Part shown: in pieces, positions 32,893 to 41,575 of the stretch
How the letters are laid out: every line of letters starts with the position of its first letter
How positions within the stretch are numbered: the first letter of the stretch is position 1
Notes under the pieces: model-generated
What the model was told of the DNA's origin: nothing
What the model saw: only the letters and a program-made list of their open reading frames with translations
Databases searched by the model: none
Assembly: GCF_036965045.1 (NCBI RefSeq)
Contig: NZ_JBALOV010000035.1
Coordinates: forward strand, 1-64,000
DNA: 64,000 bases
From: Ferdinandcohnia sp036965045
GTDB lineage: Bacteria > Bacillota > Bacilli > Bacillales > Bacillaceae_L
Direction: 5' to 3'
Translations under genes and position numbers: made by a program

Positions 32893-35256
32893 ATGGGAGA
32901 AACGAAGCATCAGGGACCAATTAAATCTACGAAAATGCCACAACCAAAGCACTGGGTCAGTCCGATTCCCTTTGGGTTAGGAAAGGTGAAGCCAAAGCAT
33001 ATTCGTGACACCATGAAAGTTGCTTGGGAAAATAAGGATAATATTGGATATGCAACACGTATTTTAACGCAGGGTGTTTGCGACGGCTGTGCCCTTGGAG
33101 TTTCTGGTCTATATGATCAAACACTGAAGGGGCCGCATATGTGTACAACTAGGCTCAATGTGCTACGTCTAAGCACAATGCCAGCAATTAACTCAGAGAT
33201 TCTTCATGCAGATATTGATGAACTCCGCAAGTATAACAGTACTGAACTGCGAAAGCTTGGAAGAATTCCATATCCAATGATTCGCAGAAAAGGAGAAAGA
33301 AAGTTTTCTAGAATCTCCTGGGATGAAGCGATGGATATGGTAGCCAATAAAATGAAGAAGCTAGATCCAAAGCAATATGCATTTTATTTAACTTCTAGGG
33401 GAATTACAAATGAATCGTATTATGTTGCTGCTAAGGTTTCTCGATTCTTAGGAACAAACCATATTGACAACGCTTCCCGTATTTGTCACTCTCCTAGTAA
33501 AACAGCGATGAAGCGGTCCATAGGTGTTGGGGCTTCAACAGCTAATTACCAAGATTGGATGGGCACAGATGTATTAGTATTCTGGGGAAGTGTCGCATCA
33601 AACAGCTCACCTGTTTCTACAAAATACATGCTAGAAGCGAAAAAGCGTGGCACAAAAATCATTGTGATTAACCCGCATAGAGAACCGGCAATGGATAAAT
33701 ATTGGATTCCATCCAATATGGAATCCGCATTATTTGGAACGAAGCTTGCGGATGATTTCTATCAAGTGAGCATTGGTGGAGACATTGCCTTTATGTTCGG
33801 AATTATGAAGCACTGGTTTGAAATGGAGGAAAAGCAGCAAGGATCTGCAATCAATCATGAATTCGTAAAGGAACATGTGAATGGTTACGAAGAGTTAAAA
33901 GCACATGCGAAAGCGCAAAACTGGGAAGAAATTGAGAAATCATCTGGTGTGTCCAAAGAACGTATTGGCGAGTTGGCAGAGCTACTGGCAAAGAGCAAAA
34001 ATGCAGTGTATACATGGGCGATGGGCTTAACCATGCATTCGTTTGCAACCGATAATATTTCACAGGTAGCCAATCTTGCTCTTCTACGTGGTCACTTAGG
34101 ACGTAAATACAATGGACTCATGCCATTCCGTGGTCACTCCTCTGTACAAGGGTCGGGTGAAATGGGAGCAGACCCATTTGTACTACCTGGTGGTGAATTT
34201 GATGAAAAAAATATCGAGCGCCTTGAAAAAGTTTGGGGCTTTGAGATTGAAAAATGGCAAGGGGATATTGTCGGAGTAACTCTAGAAAATATCTTACTTC
34301 CAGAAGACCATGAGCGAAAAGTAAAACTCTATTATATGTCCGGTGGGAATTTCCTGGAAACCATGCCAGACCCTGTTTTCGTTGAAAAAGCATTGTCAAA
34401 CCTTGATATCCGTGTCCATCAAGACATTATCTTGAATACATCGACACTTGTAGATGCAAAAGAAGCAGTGATTGTCTTACCTGCAAAAACGCGTTATGAG
34501 CAAGAGGGTGGCGGGACTTCAACGTCGACTGAGCGTATGGTGTATTTTTCACCTGAAATAGATGGAAATAAGAATGAAATTAAAGAAGCACGTGCTGAGT
34601 GGAAGATTTATGTTGACCTCGCTAAGCGAGTTAAGCCAGAAAAAGCGCATCTCATCGATTTTAAGAGTGGCCAAGAAATTCGTGATGAAATTGCGATTGC
34701 AAACCCAAACTACAATGGAATTCAACACCTCAAGAAAAAAGGAGATGTGTTCCAATGGGGTGGAGCGTGGCTTTGTGAAGGTGGAATTTGTCCAACTCCA
34801 GATGGTAGAGGGAACTTAATTCCAGTTGAAATTCCTGACTTTGGTAAAAAAGAAGAACAATTCGTGTTAACCACACGTCGTGGTAAACAGTTTAATTCGA
34901 TGATTTATAAAGAGGTTGATCCATTTAATGGAGCAGGACGCTATGATGTGCTAATCAATCCAGAGGATGCTGCAGAGCTGCGTATTCGAGAAGGTGAAGC
35001 GATTGTGGTACACAATGGATTTGGTGTCTTCCAAGGAAAAGCAAAATTTGCGGATATCGCAAGAAAAAATCTTGGCGTGTTCTTCCCAGAAGGTAACTTC
35101 TTGTTACCAAAAGGACGCTATGAAAAATTTGCAGGTATCCCTGATTACAACATTGCAGTATATGTTGAAAAAGCAGAACGTTTTAATGCACGAAAAGACA
35201 CGCAATACCAAGAAAAAGAAATTGAGGATGATTTAGACGTAAATCCTCCAGCGTAA
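32893..35256 (+). CDS. FdhF/YdeP family molybdopterin oxidoreductase (formate dehydrogenase-like)
   Basis: A 787-residue molybdopterin-dinucleotide oxidoreductase. The N-terminal cluster motif is reduced to C63-x2-C66 with a further Cys84, so a conventional four-Cys iron-sulfur site is not obvious. Cys198 in RICHSPSK occupies the place of the selenocysteine of E. coli FdhF, followed by His199. NPHREPAMDKYWIP, GLTMHSFATDNISQVANLALLRGHLG and GHSSVQGSGEMG are further family features; a C-terminal dinucleotide-binding domain (VLTTRRGKQFNSMIY) ends it. E. coli YdeP is linked to acid resistance. Start ATG 32893 after AGAGGGGGATTAATC. FdhD at 29773 is the probable sulfuration partner. Confidence 0.9.
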   Translation: MGETKHQGPIKSTKMPQPKHWVSPIPFGLGKVKPKHIRDTMKVAWENKDNIGYATRILTQGVCDGCALGVSGLYDQTLKGPHMCTTRLNVLRLSTMPAINSEILHADIDELRKYNSTELRKLGRIPYPMIRRKGERKFSRISWDEAMDMVANKMKKLDPKQYAFYLTSRGITNESYYVAAKVSRFLGTNHIDNASRICHSPSKTAMKRSIGVGASTANYQDWMGTDVLVFWGSVASNSSPVSTKYMLEAKKRGTKIIVINPHREPAMDKYWIPSNMESALFGTKLADDFYQVSIGGDIAFMFGIMKHWFEMEEKQQGSAINHEFVKEHVNGYEELKAHAKAQNWEEIEKSSGVSKERIGELAELLAKSKNAVYTWAMGLTMHSFATDNISQVANLALLRGHLGRKYNGLMPFRGHSSVQGSGEMGADPFVLPGGEFDEKNIERLEKVWGFEIEKWQGDIVGVTLENILLPEDHERKVKLYYMSGGNFLETMPDPVFVEKALSNLDIRVHQDIILNTSTLVDAKEAVIVLPAKTRYEQEGGGTSTSTERMVYFSPEIDGNKNEIKEARAEWKIYVDLAKRVKPEKAHLIDFKSGQEIRDEIAIANPNYNGIQHLKKKGDVFQWGGAWLCEGGICPTPDGRGNLIPVEIPDFGKKEEQFVLTTRRGKQFNSMIYKEVDPFNGAGRYDVLINPEDAAELRIREGEAIVVHNGFGVFQGKAKFADIARKNLGVFFPEGNFLLPKGRYEKFAGIPDYNIAVYVEKAERFNARKDTQYQEKEIEDDLDVNPPA

Positions 35257-35262
35257 TAAATC

Positions 35263-35293
35263 GCCCCCCAAATCTAAATTGGGGGGCATTTTT
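35263..35293 (+). terminator. Terminator of the molybdoenzyme gene
   Basis: GCCCCCCAA (35263-35271) pairs with TTGGGGGGC (35279-35287) around seven bases and leads into ATTTTTATG. Confidence 0.9.
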
Positions 35294-35347
35294 ATGTAGT
35301 TATCAGGGAACTGTTAAGAATAATCTTGAATTCCTGGGGTGTTACAA

Positions 35348-35770
35348 TTGATATCGTTTCGTGGAGATGCACATAAAATTTATCTAAAGCTAAAAAGGAA
35401 TGCGCGAAGGGATCGAACCTTTATGCATCTGAAGGAAATGGAGGAAGTGCGTAAAATCCAGCATTTTTATGAAGGGATTGACTCGCAAACCTTAAAAATC
35501 ATATATTACCGCATGTTAAAAGAACAAAATGGATCTGGAATCATTCCAATTTTAATCACAGCCGTTCCATGGTTTTTATTTCTTTTTTCAAACCAATTGC
35601 AAAAATTTCTGTTTGGAAGAGGACATTTTTATTTAATTCTTTTCACCGTCCTTTATTTTTTTCTCCTGTTTTTTACCGTTGTCCTCCATTTCCGCGAAAA
35701 AGCGTGGGCATCCTTCCACATTGAAATCATTTGCGATATTTTGGAGGAACGAAAAGAAGCTGGGAAATGA
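35348..35770 (+). CDS. Hypothetical protein with two membrane segments
   Basis: About 140 residues. A basic N-terminal half (KLKRNARRDRTFMHLKEMEEVRK) precedes a short helix and two hydrophobic helices at about 62-80 and 90-112, ending in a charged C-terminus (DILEERKEAGK). I choose TTG 35348, seven bases after GGGGTG; GTG 35339 lies inside that ribosome site. I do not recognise the family. It is convergent with the YeiH-type exporter gene and shares a terminator hairpin at 35756-35788. Confidence 0.6.
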   Translation: MISFRGDAHKIYLKLKRNARRDRTFMHLKEMEEVRKIQHFYEGIDSQTLKIIYYRMLKEQNGSGIIPILITAVPWFLFLFSNQLQKFLFGRGHFYLILFTVLYFFLLFFTVVLHFREKAWASFHIEIICDILEERKEAGK

Positions 35771-35788
35771 GTTCCCAACTTCTTTTTT
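35756..35788. terminator. Terminator between convergent genes
   Basis: GAAGCTGGGAA (35756-35766) pairs with TTCCCAACTTC (35772-35782) with one mismatch (C-A), over a five-base loop, followed by seven T residues. It mainly serves the plus-strand gene. Confidence 0.75.
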
Positions 35789-36840
35789 TAATATAGTAAA
35801 AGGATAATGGACAAGGTTACAATCCCCATCATAATGGATGAAATGAGTCCTACAAATAATGGGCGTAAACCTACGGATTTAATCTTTTTAAAATCTGTAC
35901 CTAGTCCAACGCTTGCCATCACCATGAGGATTAAGAATTTTGCCACTCCATCCGTTACACTTATAAGCGATGATGGAAGGGAGAAGATCGTATTCACCGC
36001 AACAGCTCCGGCGAAAAATAATATAAAGGATGGAAATACCTTGCTTATTTTCACCTTATTTGTTGTGTTCTCTTTTGATTTCATTGAAATATAGATTGAT
36101 AGAATTAGAGCTGCAGGAACAAGCATGAGTGTTCGAATTAATTTGATTACAACGGATGTATCTCCAGCTGCACTGCTATAACTATACCCCGCAGCCACGA
36201 CCGATGAAGTATCATGTATCGCGACACCTGCCCACATACCAAAAATATGATCGGGCAGCGAAAAAAGTTGTCCTAAAAGGGGATAGAATAAAACGGCCAA
36301 TACATTAAATGCAAAAATGGTATTAATGGCATACGCTGTTTCTTCCTCTTTCGCACGAATAATTGGACTAGATGTTACAATAGCAGTTGCTCCACAAATT
36401 GCAGTTCCGAGTGAAACCAGAATGGGAATATTTCCTTCTAGTTTAAACAACTTGGCCACAATAAATGTAAAAAGAATACCAGCTAAAACCGCAATAATGA
36501 CTAAAAAGATTGCTTCATACCCAAGCTGAAAGATACTAGAATAACTAAGACCGAAACCTAAAAGAACAATGGCTGTTTTCAATAAGGTTTTTAACGTATA
36601 GGAAATCCCTTCAGTATAGACAGCTGGAATACGTAGAAAGTTTCGGACAAGGATGCCGATAATAATCGCAATTACAGCCCCTCCGATTAATGGGAAATCT
36701 TTCCCTAAAGAGTTCGCCAAAACTCCTATCATAAAAACAAGAGCCACACCAGGTAGCTTATTACGAAATGTAAGTGGAAAATTGAATTTAAAAGATTTTT
36801 TTTCATATGTTTCCGATACTTGTAGATTTGCGTTGCTCAT
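35788..36840 (-). CDS. YeiH family (UPF0324) putative sulfate exporter
   Basis: About 350 residues with ten or eleven hydrophobic helices. Diagnostic segments are FPLTFRNKLPGVALVFMIGVLANSLG, GTAICGATAIVTSSPIIRAKEEETAYAI (about 150-178) and GMWAGVAIHDTSSVVAAGYSYS (about 215). The family is annotated as putative sulfate exporters, with weak experimental support. Start ATG 36840 is chosen because AAGGATG stands eight bases upstream; the longer frame to 36861 begins inside a run of ATG codons without a good site. The gene appears to be single and divergent from recQ. Confidence 0.85.
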   Translation of the reverse strand: MSNANLQVSETYEKKSFKFNFPLTFRNKLPGVALVFMIGVLANSLGKDFPLIGGAVIAIIIGILVRNFLRIPAVYTEGISYTLKTLLKTAIVLLGFGLSYSSIFQLGYEAIFLVIIAVLAGILFTFIVAKLFKLEGNIPILVSLGTAICGATAIVTSSPIIRAKEEETAYAINTIFAFNVLAVLFYPLLGQLFSLPDHIFGMWAGVAIHDTSSVVAAGYSYSSAAGDTSVVIKLIRTLMLVPAALILSIYISMKSKENTTNKVKISKVFPSFILFFAGAVAVNTIFSLPSSLISVTDGVAKFLILMVMASVGLGTDFKKIKSVGLRPLFVGLISSIMMGIVTLSIILLLY

Positions 36841-36984
36841 ATGCTTCATCCTTAACATCATTTTCTACTTTTTATCTTAACACAGCGCGGATACCCTTCC
36901 CACTTTTTTCTTCTTCCTTTATAATTAACTTAACTATAGATTTAAGAATAAGAATGAAACGTTTTGTGACCACCACGTGTGGCC

Positions 36985-37015
36985 CAAAAAAAGGGGAAGT
37001 GATTTCTCACTTCCC
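36985..37015 (-). terminator. Orphan minus-strand terminator
   Basis: On the minus strand GGGAAGTGA (37015-37007) pairs with TCACTTCCC (37002-36994) and is followed by CTTTTTTTGGG, an intrinsic terminator. No minus-strand protein gene ends here: the next gene to the right, recQ, is on the plus strand. It may end a small RNA transcribed from the 37020-37140 stretch. Confidence 0.6.
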
Positions 37016-37154
37016 AACACGAACAGATAAAGAATAAGGAGCTAACACCACACTGTATAGTATGCACAACATCCCTTGGACATGTGGGGTAGTACACTAC
37101 GTCAAACGCACATTTTTACCAAAATAAGTAAAATAAATAAAAAAGGTGTTTTTT

Positions 37155-38945
37155 ATGATTGAACAAGCAAAGCAAGTCCTACAATCGTATTTTGGGTATC
37201 CCTCCTTCAGACCGGGGCAGGAATCCATTATCGAGAACATTTTACAAGGAAATGATACACTCGCGATTATGCCTACTGGGGGTGGAAAGTCGATATGCTA
37301 TCAAATTCCAGCCCTCATTTTTGAGGGAACAACGATAGTCATTTCTCCATTAATTTCTTTAATGAAGGACCAGGTAGACACATTGCTTAGTGTCGGGATT
37401 TCAGCCACCTATATTAACAGTAGTATATCAATGCAGGAAATTCAGGAAAGACTCCAGGAAGCACGTGCTGGCCGTTATAAAATCATTTATATTGCTCCTG
37501 AACGACTTGAATCCTCTCAGTTTCGATCCCTTTTATCTTCCATACCTATTTCAATGATTGCCGTTGATGAAGCACATTGTATTTCACAATGGGGGCATGA
37601 TTTCAGGCCAAGCTACCGAAATATCCATTTTATGATTGCAGAATTGCCATCAAAACCGGTTGTAGCCGCATTAACGGCAACAGCAACAGTTGAAGTAAAA
37701 GAAGATATTTGTAGCCAGCTTCAGATTGACCCCTATGCTGTATTTATCACTGGGTTTGCGAGAGATAATTTAACATTCAATGTTTTAAAAGGTGAGAACA
37801 AGCGAGATTTTGTAAAAAGCTTTGTACTCGAGAATAAGAATCAATCGGGAATTGTTTATGCGGCAACTCGTCGTGAGGTAAATGAACTTCATTCGTTTCT
37901 AGAAAAGGAAGGATTTTTAGTAGGGAAATATCATGCAGGCCTTTCAGATGAAGAGCGAAAACAAGCACAGGAGGATTTCCTATTTGACACTGTGAATGTA
38001 ATGATTGCGACAAATGCTTTCGGTATGGGGATTGATAAAAGTAATGTAAGGTATGTTATTCACTATAACTTACCGAAGAATATTGAAGCCTACTACCAAG
38101 AAGCCGGGCGAGCAGGACGGGATGGTGAAAAAAGTGATTGTTATCTATTATTTGCCTCGCAGGATATCCAGCTCCAAAAATTTCTAATAGAGCAATCCAC
38201 TACGGATGAAGGGAAAAAGGAGCAGGAATATCACAAGCTCCAGCAAATGATTGACTATTGTCACACCGAGAAATGCTTACAAAGCTACATACTAGAGTAT
38301 TTTGGTGAGATGGAAAGCGCTGAATGCGGACGTTGTTTTAACTGTACAGATGACCGTGAAAAAATCGATGTGACAACAGAGGCACTCATGGTATTCTCGT
38401 GTATCAAACGGATGAAGGAGCGCTATGGAAAGACATTGGTTGCTCAGGTGTTAAAAGGGTCAAAGAATAAAAAAATTCAACAGTTTGGATTTACGTCTTT
38501 GTCTACCTATGGCTTACTAAAGCAGTATTCGGAAAAACAAATCGTTGGTTTGATCGACTTTTTGACTGCAGAAGGGTATGTCAAACTGACCAATTCCCAA
38601 TATCCTGTGCTTATCCTTGATGCAAAGGCATTACCTGTTCTAAAAGGGGAAGTTAAAATTTACAAGAAGGAACAGGTGCAGAAAAAGCAGGTTGTTACCG
38701 ATAATACATTATTTGAAATCCTTCGCGATGTCCGCAAAAGTATTTCGGCACGTGATGGCGTGCCACCGTATATTGTCTTTTCAGATAGCACATTACGAGA
38801 AATGAGTGAAGTGGCTCCTATGGATGAGAAAGAGCTCCTTGAAATTAAAGGGGTTGCCCAGACGAAGCTAGAGCGTTATGGAGAGGATTTCTTAACTGCG
38901 ATACGACAGTATGTTGAGGACAAAGAGGCTCTCACCCATCAATAG
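37155..38945 (+). CDS. recQ: ATP-dependent DNA helicase RecQ
   Basis: About 596 residues. The helicase core has FRPGQESIIENIL, Walker A MPTGGGKSICYQIPA, the DEAH box AVDEAHCISQWGHDFRPSYR, the RecQ aromatic loop following it, and motif VI QEAGRAGRDG. The zinc-binding cysteines are in CHTEKCLQSYILEYFGEMESAECGRCFNC (about 375-403). The winged-helix domain and a C-terminal HRDC domain (LFEILRDVRKSISARDGVPPYIVFSDSTL) complete it, which favours the RecQ rather than the shorter RecS type. Start ATG 37155, six bases after AAGGTG. It unwinds recombination and stalled-fork intermediates. Single gene. Confidence 0.95.
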   Translation: MIEQAKQVLQSYFGYPSFRPGQESIIENILQGNDTLAIMPTGGGKSICYQIPALIFEGTTIVISPLISLMKDQVDTLLSVGISATYINSSISMQEIQERLQEARAGRYKIIYIAPERLESSQFRSLLSSIPISMIAVDEAHCISQWGHDFRPSYRNIHFMIAELPSKPVVAALTATATVEVKEDICSQLQIDPYAVFITGFARDNLTFNVLKGENKRDFVKSFVLENKNQSGIVYAATRREVNELHSFLEKEGFLVGKYHAGLSDEERKQAQEDFLFDTVNVMIATNAFGMGIDKSNVRYVIHYNLPKNIEAYYQEAGRAGRDGEKSDCYLLFASQDIQLQKFLIEQSTTDEGKKEQEYHKLQQMIDYCHTEKCLQSYILEYFGEMESAECGRCFNCTDDREKIDVTTEALMVFSCIKRMKERYGKTLVAQVLKGSKNKKIQQFGFTSLSTYGLLKQYSEKQIVGLIDFLTAEGYVKLTNSQYPVLILDAKALPVLKGEVKIYKKEQVQKKQVVTDNTLFEILRDVRKSISARDGVPPYIVFSDSTLREMSEVAPMDEKELLEIKGVAQTKLERYGEDFLTAIRQYVEDKEALTHQ

Positions 38946-39026
38946 CCCATTTTACCTAGGACAATTAACCATATTAATGCGTCCTGAATAGTACTGATAT
39001 GGACTATTGTGTAGGGAGAGAAGAAA

Positions 39027-39527
39027 ATGTCTATAAACAGTTACCCAGATGAGCAAAGACAAAAAACACTTGCTTGGCATGAAACACTTGAGCTTCATGA
39101 ACTCGTAGTATTTCAGTCTATAGGTCTTATGAAACTTAAGGATGCGATTGGAAAGGTTCAGGATCGTGAATTAAGACAACTATATCAACAAACCATTAGG
39201 GACCTTGAAGCAAATCTTAATGAGTTATTAAGGTTTTACAATATGGCTCCACGTGAGGATGTTGCAGAAAGACGTTTGGATCCAGCCTTTTATGCAGGTG
39301 ATTTATTAGCGTTTGCTAAAACATCTGTCCGTAATTATGCAATTGCAGTCACCGAGACTGCGACGCCGCAATTGCGAGATGTGTTCTCTAAACATTTACA
39401 AAAAGCCATTCAATGTCATGCCAATGTATATAATTATATGTACAAAAACGGGTATTATCCGTCCTATGATTTTGAAAAATTGCTAAGTCATGATGTGACA
39501 CTAGCGAGAAAGGCTCTATCAATGTAA
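39027..39527 (+). CDS. CotF-like spore coat protein
   Basis: A 166-residue protein, largely helical, of the coat protein F domain family. The pattern TLELHELVVFQSIGLMKLKDAIGKVQDRELRQLYQQTI resembles the ferritin-like helical pair of CotF/YraG-type coat proteins, and NVYNYMYKNGYYPSYDFEKLL gives the Tyr-rich end. Start ATG 39027 after GGGAGAGAAGAAA. Probably made in the mother cell late in sporulation. A bidirectional hairpin (39533-39562) ends it. Confidence 0.85.
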   Translation: MSINSYPDEQRQKTLAWHETLELHELVVFQSIGLMKLKDAIGKVQDRELRQLYQQTIRDLEANLNELLRFYNMAPREDVAERRLDPAFYAGDLLAFAKTSVRNYAIAVTETATPQLRDVFSKHLQKAIQCHANVYNYMYKNGYYPSYDFEKLLSHDVTLARKALSM

Positions 39528-39532
39528 ACCTA

Positions 39533-39562
39533 GCAAAAGGCATCAAATTTGGTGCCTTTTGC
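39533..39562. terminator. Bidirectional terminator
   Basis: GCAAAAGGCA (39533-39542) pairs perfectly with TGCCTTTTGC (39553-39562) across ten bases, between the coat protein gene and the convergent small gene. Confidence 0.75.
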
Positions 39563-39578
39563 CTAAGTAGAAATCGAT

Positions 39579-39809
39579 TTATGCTTCAAAAAGCTTTTCC
39601 ATCGCATGGTTTCGTTCTTGCTGTTCTTCTTTTGGAGCTAGATCGTATTTTTTTAAAAGATGAAATAATTCATTCAATGTTAATTGGGTACGTTCGGTTT
39701 CTAGGAATTGAGCAGCTTTGTTGTAAAGCTCCTTCGGCAGAAAATTTTCTTGGCTTTGAAGCTTTTTACTTACATCTTCTTTTGAGTGATCGATATTGCA
39801 AGTTGACAT
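39579..39809 (-). CDS. Small hypothetical protein (76 aa)
   Basis: A 76-residue, charged and probably helical protein (STCNIDHSKEDVSKKLQSQ start, LFHLLKKYDLAPKEEQQERN end). Start ATG 39809 with GGAGG eight bases upstream; the longer frame from 39824 begins before the ribosome site. The pattern LTLNELFHLLKKYDLA looks like a short helix-turn-helix-like segment, but I do not assign a family. It is convergent with the coat protein gene. Confidence 0.6.
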   Translation of the reverse strand: MSTCNIDHSKEDVSKKLQSQENFLPKELYNKAAQFLETERTQLTLNELFHLLKKYDLAPKEEQQERNHAMEKLFEA

Positions 39810-39940
39810 ATCATATACCTCCATTTCAAGATTCTACCTTCAATTCTAGCATGTTTGGAGGAGGATAGGGGAGAAACCCTAAACCTACAACTTCATTAAT
39901 TGGGAAAGGGAAATTGCTAAACCAGGTTATCAAGTATGTT

Positions 39941-40190
39941 TTTGGATAAAATCAGGAGATTATGTGCCTGTAAACTCCGTTATCATGCATGCATTTGGAA
40001 AAAGTTAGGTGAATGAGTGCTGGTAAACCCCGTTATCGTACATGTATTTGGATAAAACTAGGAGAGTGAGTGCTAGCAAACTCCGTTAACGCGCATGCAT
40101 TTGGAAAAAGTTAGGATATTGAGTACTAGCAAACTCAGTTAACTGCATTCACTTGGAAAAAAGCAGGAGACCAGGTACCAGCAAATTGTC
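39941..40190. repeat. 53-bp imperfect tandem repeat, about five units
   Basis: TTTGGATAAA or TTTGGAAAAAG recurs at 39941, 39994, 40047 and 40100, exactly 53 bp apart, and once more as CTTGGAAAAA at 40152 (52 bp). Each unit also has AGGAGA or a variant, then GAGTGCTNGNAAACTCCGTTA and a CATGCATG-like end. It lies in the 520-bp gap between divergent genes (39809 and 40333). The remaining gap holds no open frame I can support. Confidence 0.85.
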
Positions 40191-40332
40191 CAACTATAGC
40201 CATTTACGAACAAAATCAATCTATTATCAACACAGAAATATTCCATTACAACAATCAATACCCCTAGTGATATCCCACACTACACATTTCATAACCATCT
40301 AGTAAAATGGGTGAAAGAAGGGGAGGGATGGA

Positions 40333-40833
40333 ATGGCCTATTATATTTGGATATTCTTAAATGCAGTACTCGTAATAAGCACGTTTATTTACATATGGGT
40401 TTTTAGAACGCATGACTCACAGGTCGTGATATTAGGGCAAGTTTTCGCCCAAATCGCAATCATCCTCTTTATCGTAAATGTAAATATGTACTTTATCTTT
40501 CTTGTCATCCGCAGGACGAAGGTTCGCAAGCTGAAGATAACACTTGCGAAATTGTCACGCTACATGATGAAGACTCATATCCAGCTTGCGATCATTGGAA
40601 CTATTTTGATTGTGTTTCATGGGGGGATAATGCTTGCAAAATTCGGAGAGATTATTGGGTTTTTAAATCCTAAAATCATAAGTGGCATTTTTGCTTTGTT
40701 TTGCTTGGCGTTGACGCTTTTTGCCGGGTACCTGCGTCATCAAAAGTCATCAGGGTTTCGGCGAAAATTTCATTATACAACGGCTTTTCTATTTACCTTT
40801 GTGTTTCTTATACATGTATTCCCCCCATTATAA
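40333..40833 (+). CDS. Four- to five-helix membrane protein, possibly a b-type cytochrome
   Basis: A 166-residue integral membrane protein with about five hydrophobic helices. Histidines in helices three to five (KTHIQLAIIGTILIVFHGGIML, RKFHYTTAFLFTFVFLIHV) are spaced like paired heme ligands of b561 or ferric-reductase-like cytochromes. I do not recognise the exact family, so the heme role is only a suggestion. Start ATG 40333 after GAAGGGGAGGGATGGA. Single gene with the 53-bp repeats upstream. Confidence 0.65.
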   Translation: MAYYIWIFLNAVLVISTFIYIWVFRTHDSQVVILGQVFAQIAIILFIVNVNMYFIFLVIRRTKVRKLKITLAKLSRYMMKTHIQLAIIGTILIVFHGGIMLAKFGEIIGFLNPKIISGIFALFCLALTLFAGYLRHQKSSGFRRKFHYTTAFLFTFVFLIHVFPPL

Positions 40834-40842
40834 AAGACAAAG

Positions 40843-40909
40843 AAGACCGCCCACATATCCGTTCTGGTTAGTCCCGCAACAAGCGATGTTGGAAGTAGTG
40901 GACGGTCTT
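40843..40909 (-). terminator. Minus-strand terminator-like hairpin with a long loop
   Basis: AAGACCGCCCAC (40843-40854) and GTGGACGGTCTT (40898-40909) form 12-bp arms with one mismatch; the 43-nt loop contains a secondary CAAC...GTTG hairpin. Reading minus, TCTTTGTCTTTTA follows the stem, so it probably ends the thioredoxin-family transcript. Confidence 0.6.
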
Positions 40910-40939
40910 AGCAATAGTATATGTTTTGGGTGCAAACTA

Positions 40940-41503
40940 TTATGCGTTTTTTTTCAACGTGGAAATGATGCTATGTTTTATATCATTCCAAAGTGCCCCG
41001 TCAGTTGTAATACGCTCAGTAAACTTGTTAATAAATGCCTTAAATGCAGCCTCATATTCAGGAGACTCTTTATCAGGTACATTTGCCTTTAATTCATCGG
41101 CAATTGCTTGGGCTTCAGGTGCTCTTGGCCCCCATTTACCAATCTCTTCGAAATCCTTATTCACAAAAATAATAATTGGAATTGAACGTGATTTACCGTT
41201 TGTTAAGTATTGATCCATTAATTCTAAATTTTCGTCGCGAATTAAATAACGTGTTTCTAACAATGCTTCATCCGCAATTCTCATGAGAATAGGGAGGTTG
41301 ACCATTGCGTCTCCACACCAATCGGCTGCTAAAATAATCGCTTTTAGCTCCTTTTCTTGAAGGGATTGAAGTAATTCTTTATCAGATTCGTCTAAACGAA
41401 ACTGATTATAGACCTTCAAAAGGTTTTCTTTGTGAACTTGCATGCTATTGATGTAGTCGTATTGGTTCATGCCTTTTTCAAACCATGGTTTTAAGTCTGC
41501 CAT
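40940..41503 (-). CDS. Thioredoxin-family protein with WCGD in place of WCxxC
   Basis: A 187-residue thioredoxin-fold protein. The active-site position reads AADWCGDAMVNLP (about residue 61), so only the first Cys is present and no resolving Cys follows. The cis-Pro loop is RSIPIIIFVNKDFEEIGKWGPR (about 106-127), which confirms the fold. It is therefore unlikely to be a conventional dithiol oxidoreductase; a monothiol or structural role is possible. Start ATG 41503 after GAGGAGGAATACATA. Single gene. Confidence 0.85.
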   Translation of the reverse strand: MADLKPWFEKGMNQYDYINSMQVHKENLLKVYNQFRLDESDKELLQSLQEKELKAIILAADWCGDAMVNLPILMRIADEALLETRYLIRDENLELMDQYLTNGKSRSIPIIIFVNKDFEEIGKWGPRAPEAQAIADELKANVPDKESPEYEAAFKAFINKFTERITTDGALWNDIKHSIISTLKKNA

Positions 41504-41575
41504 TATGTATTCCTCCTCAATTGAACTATCTGCCTCTACTATAAATGATTAAGGAAAATCATACCACTTAGATGC

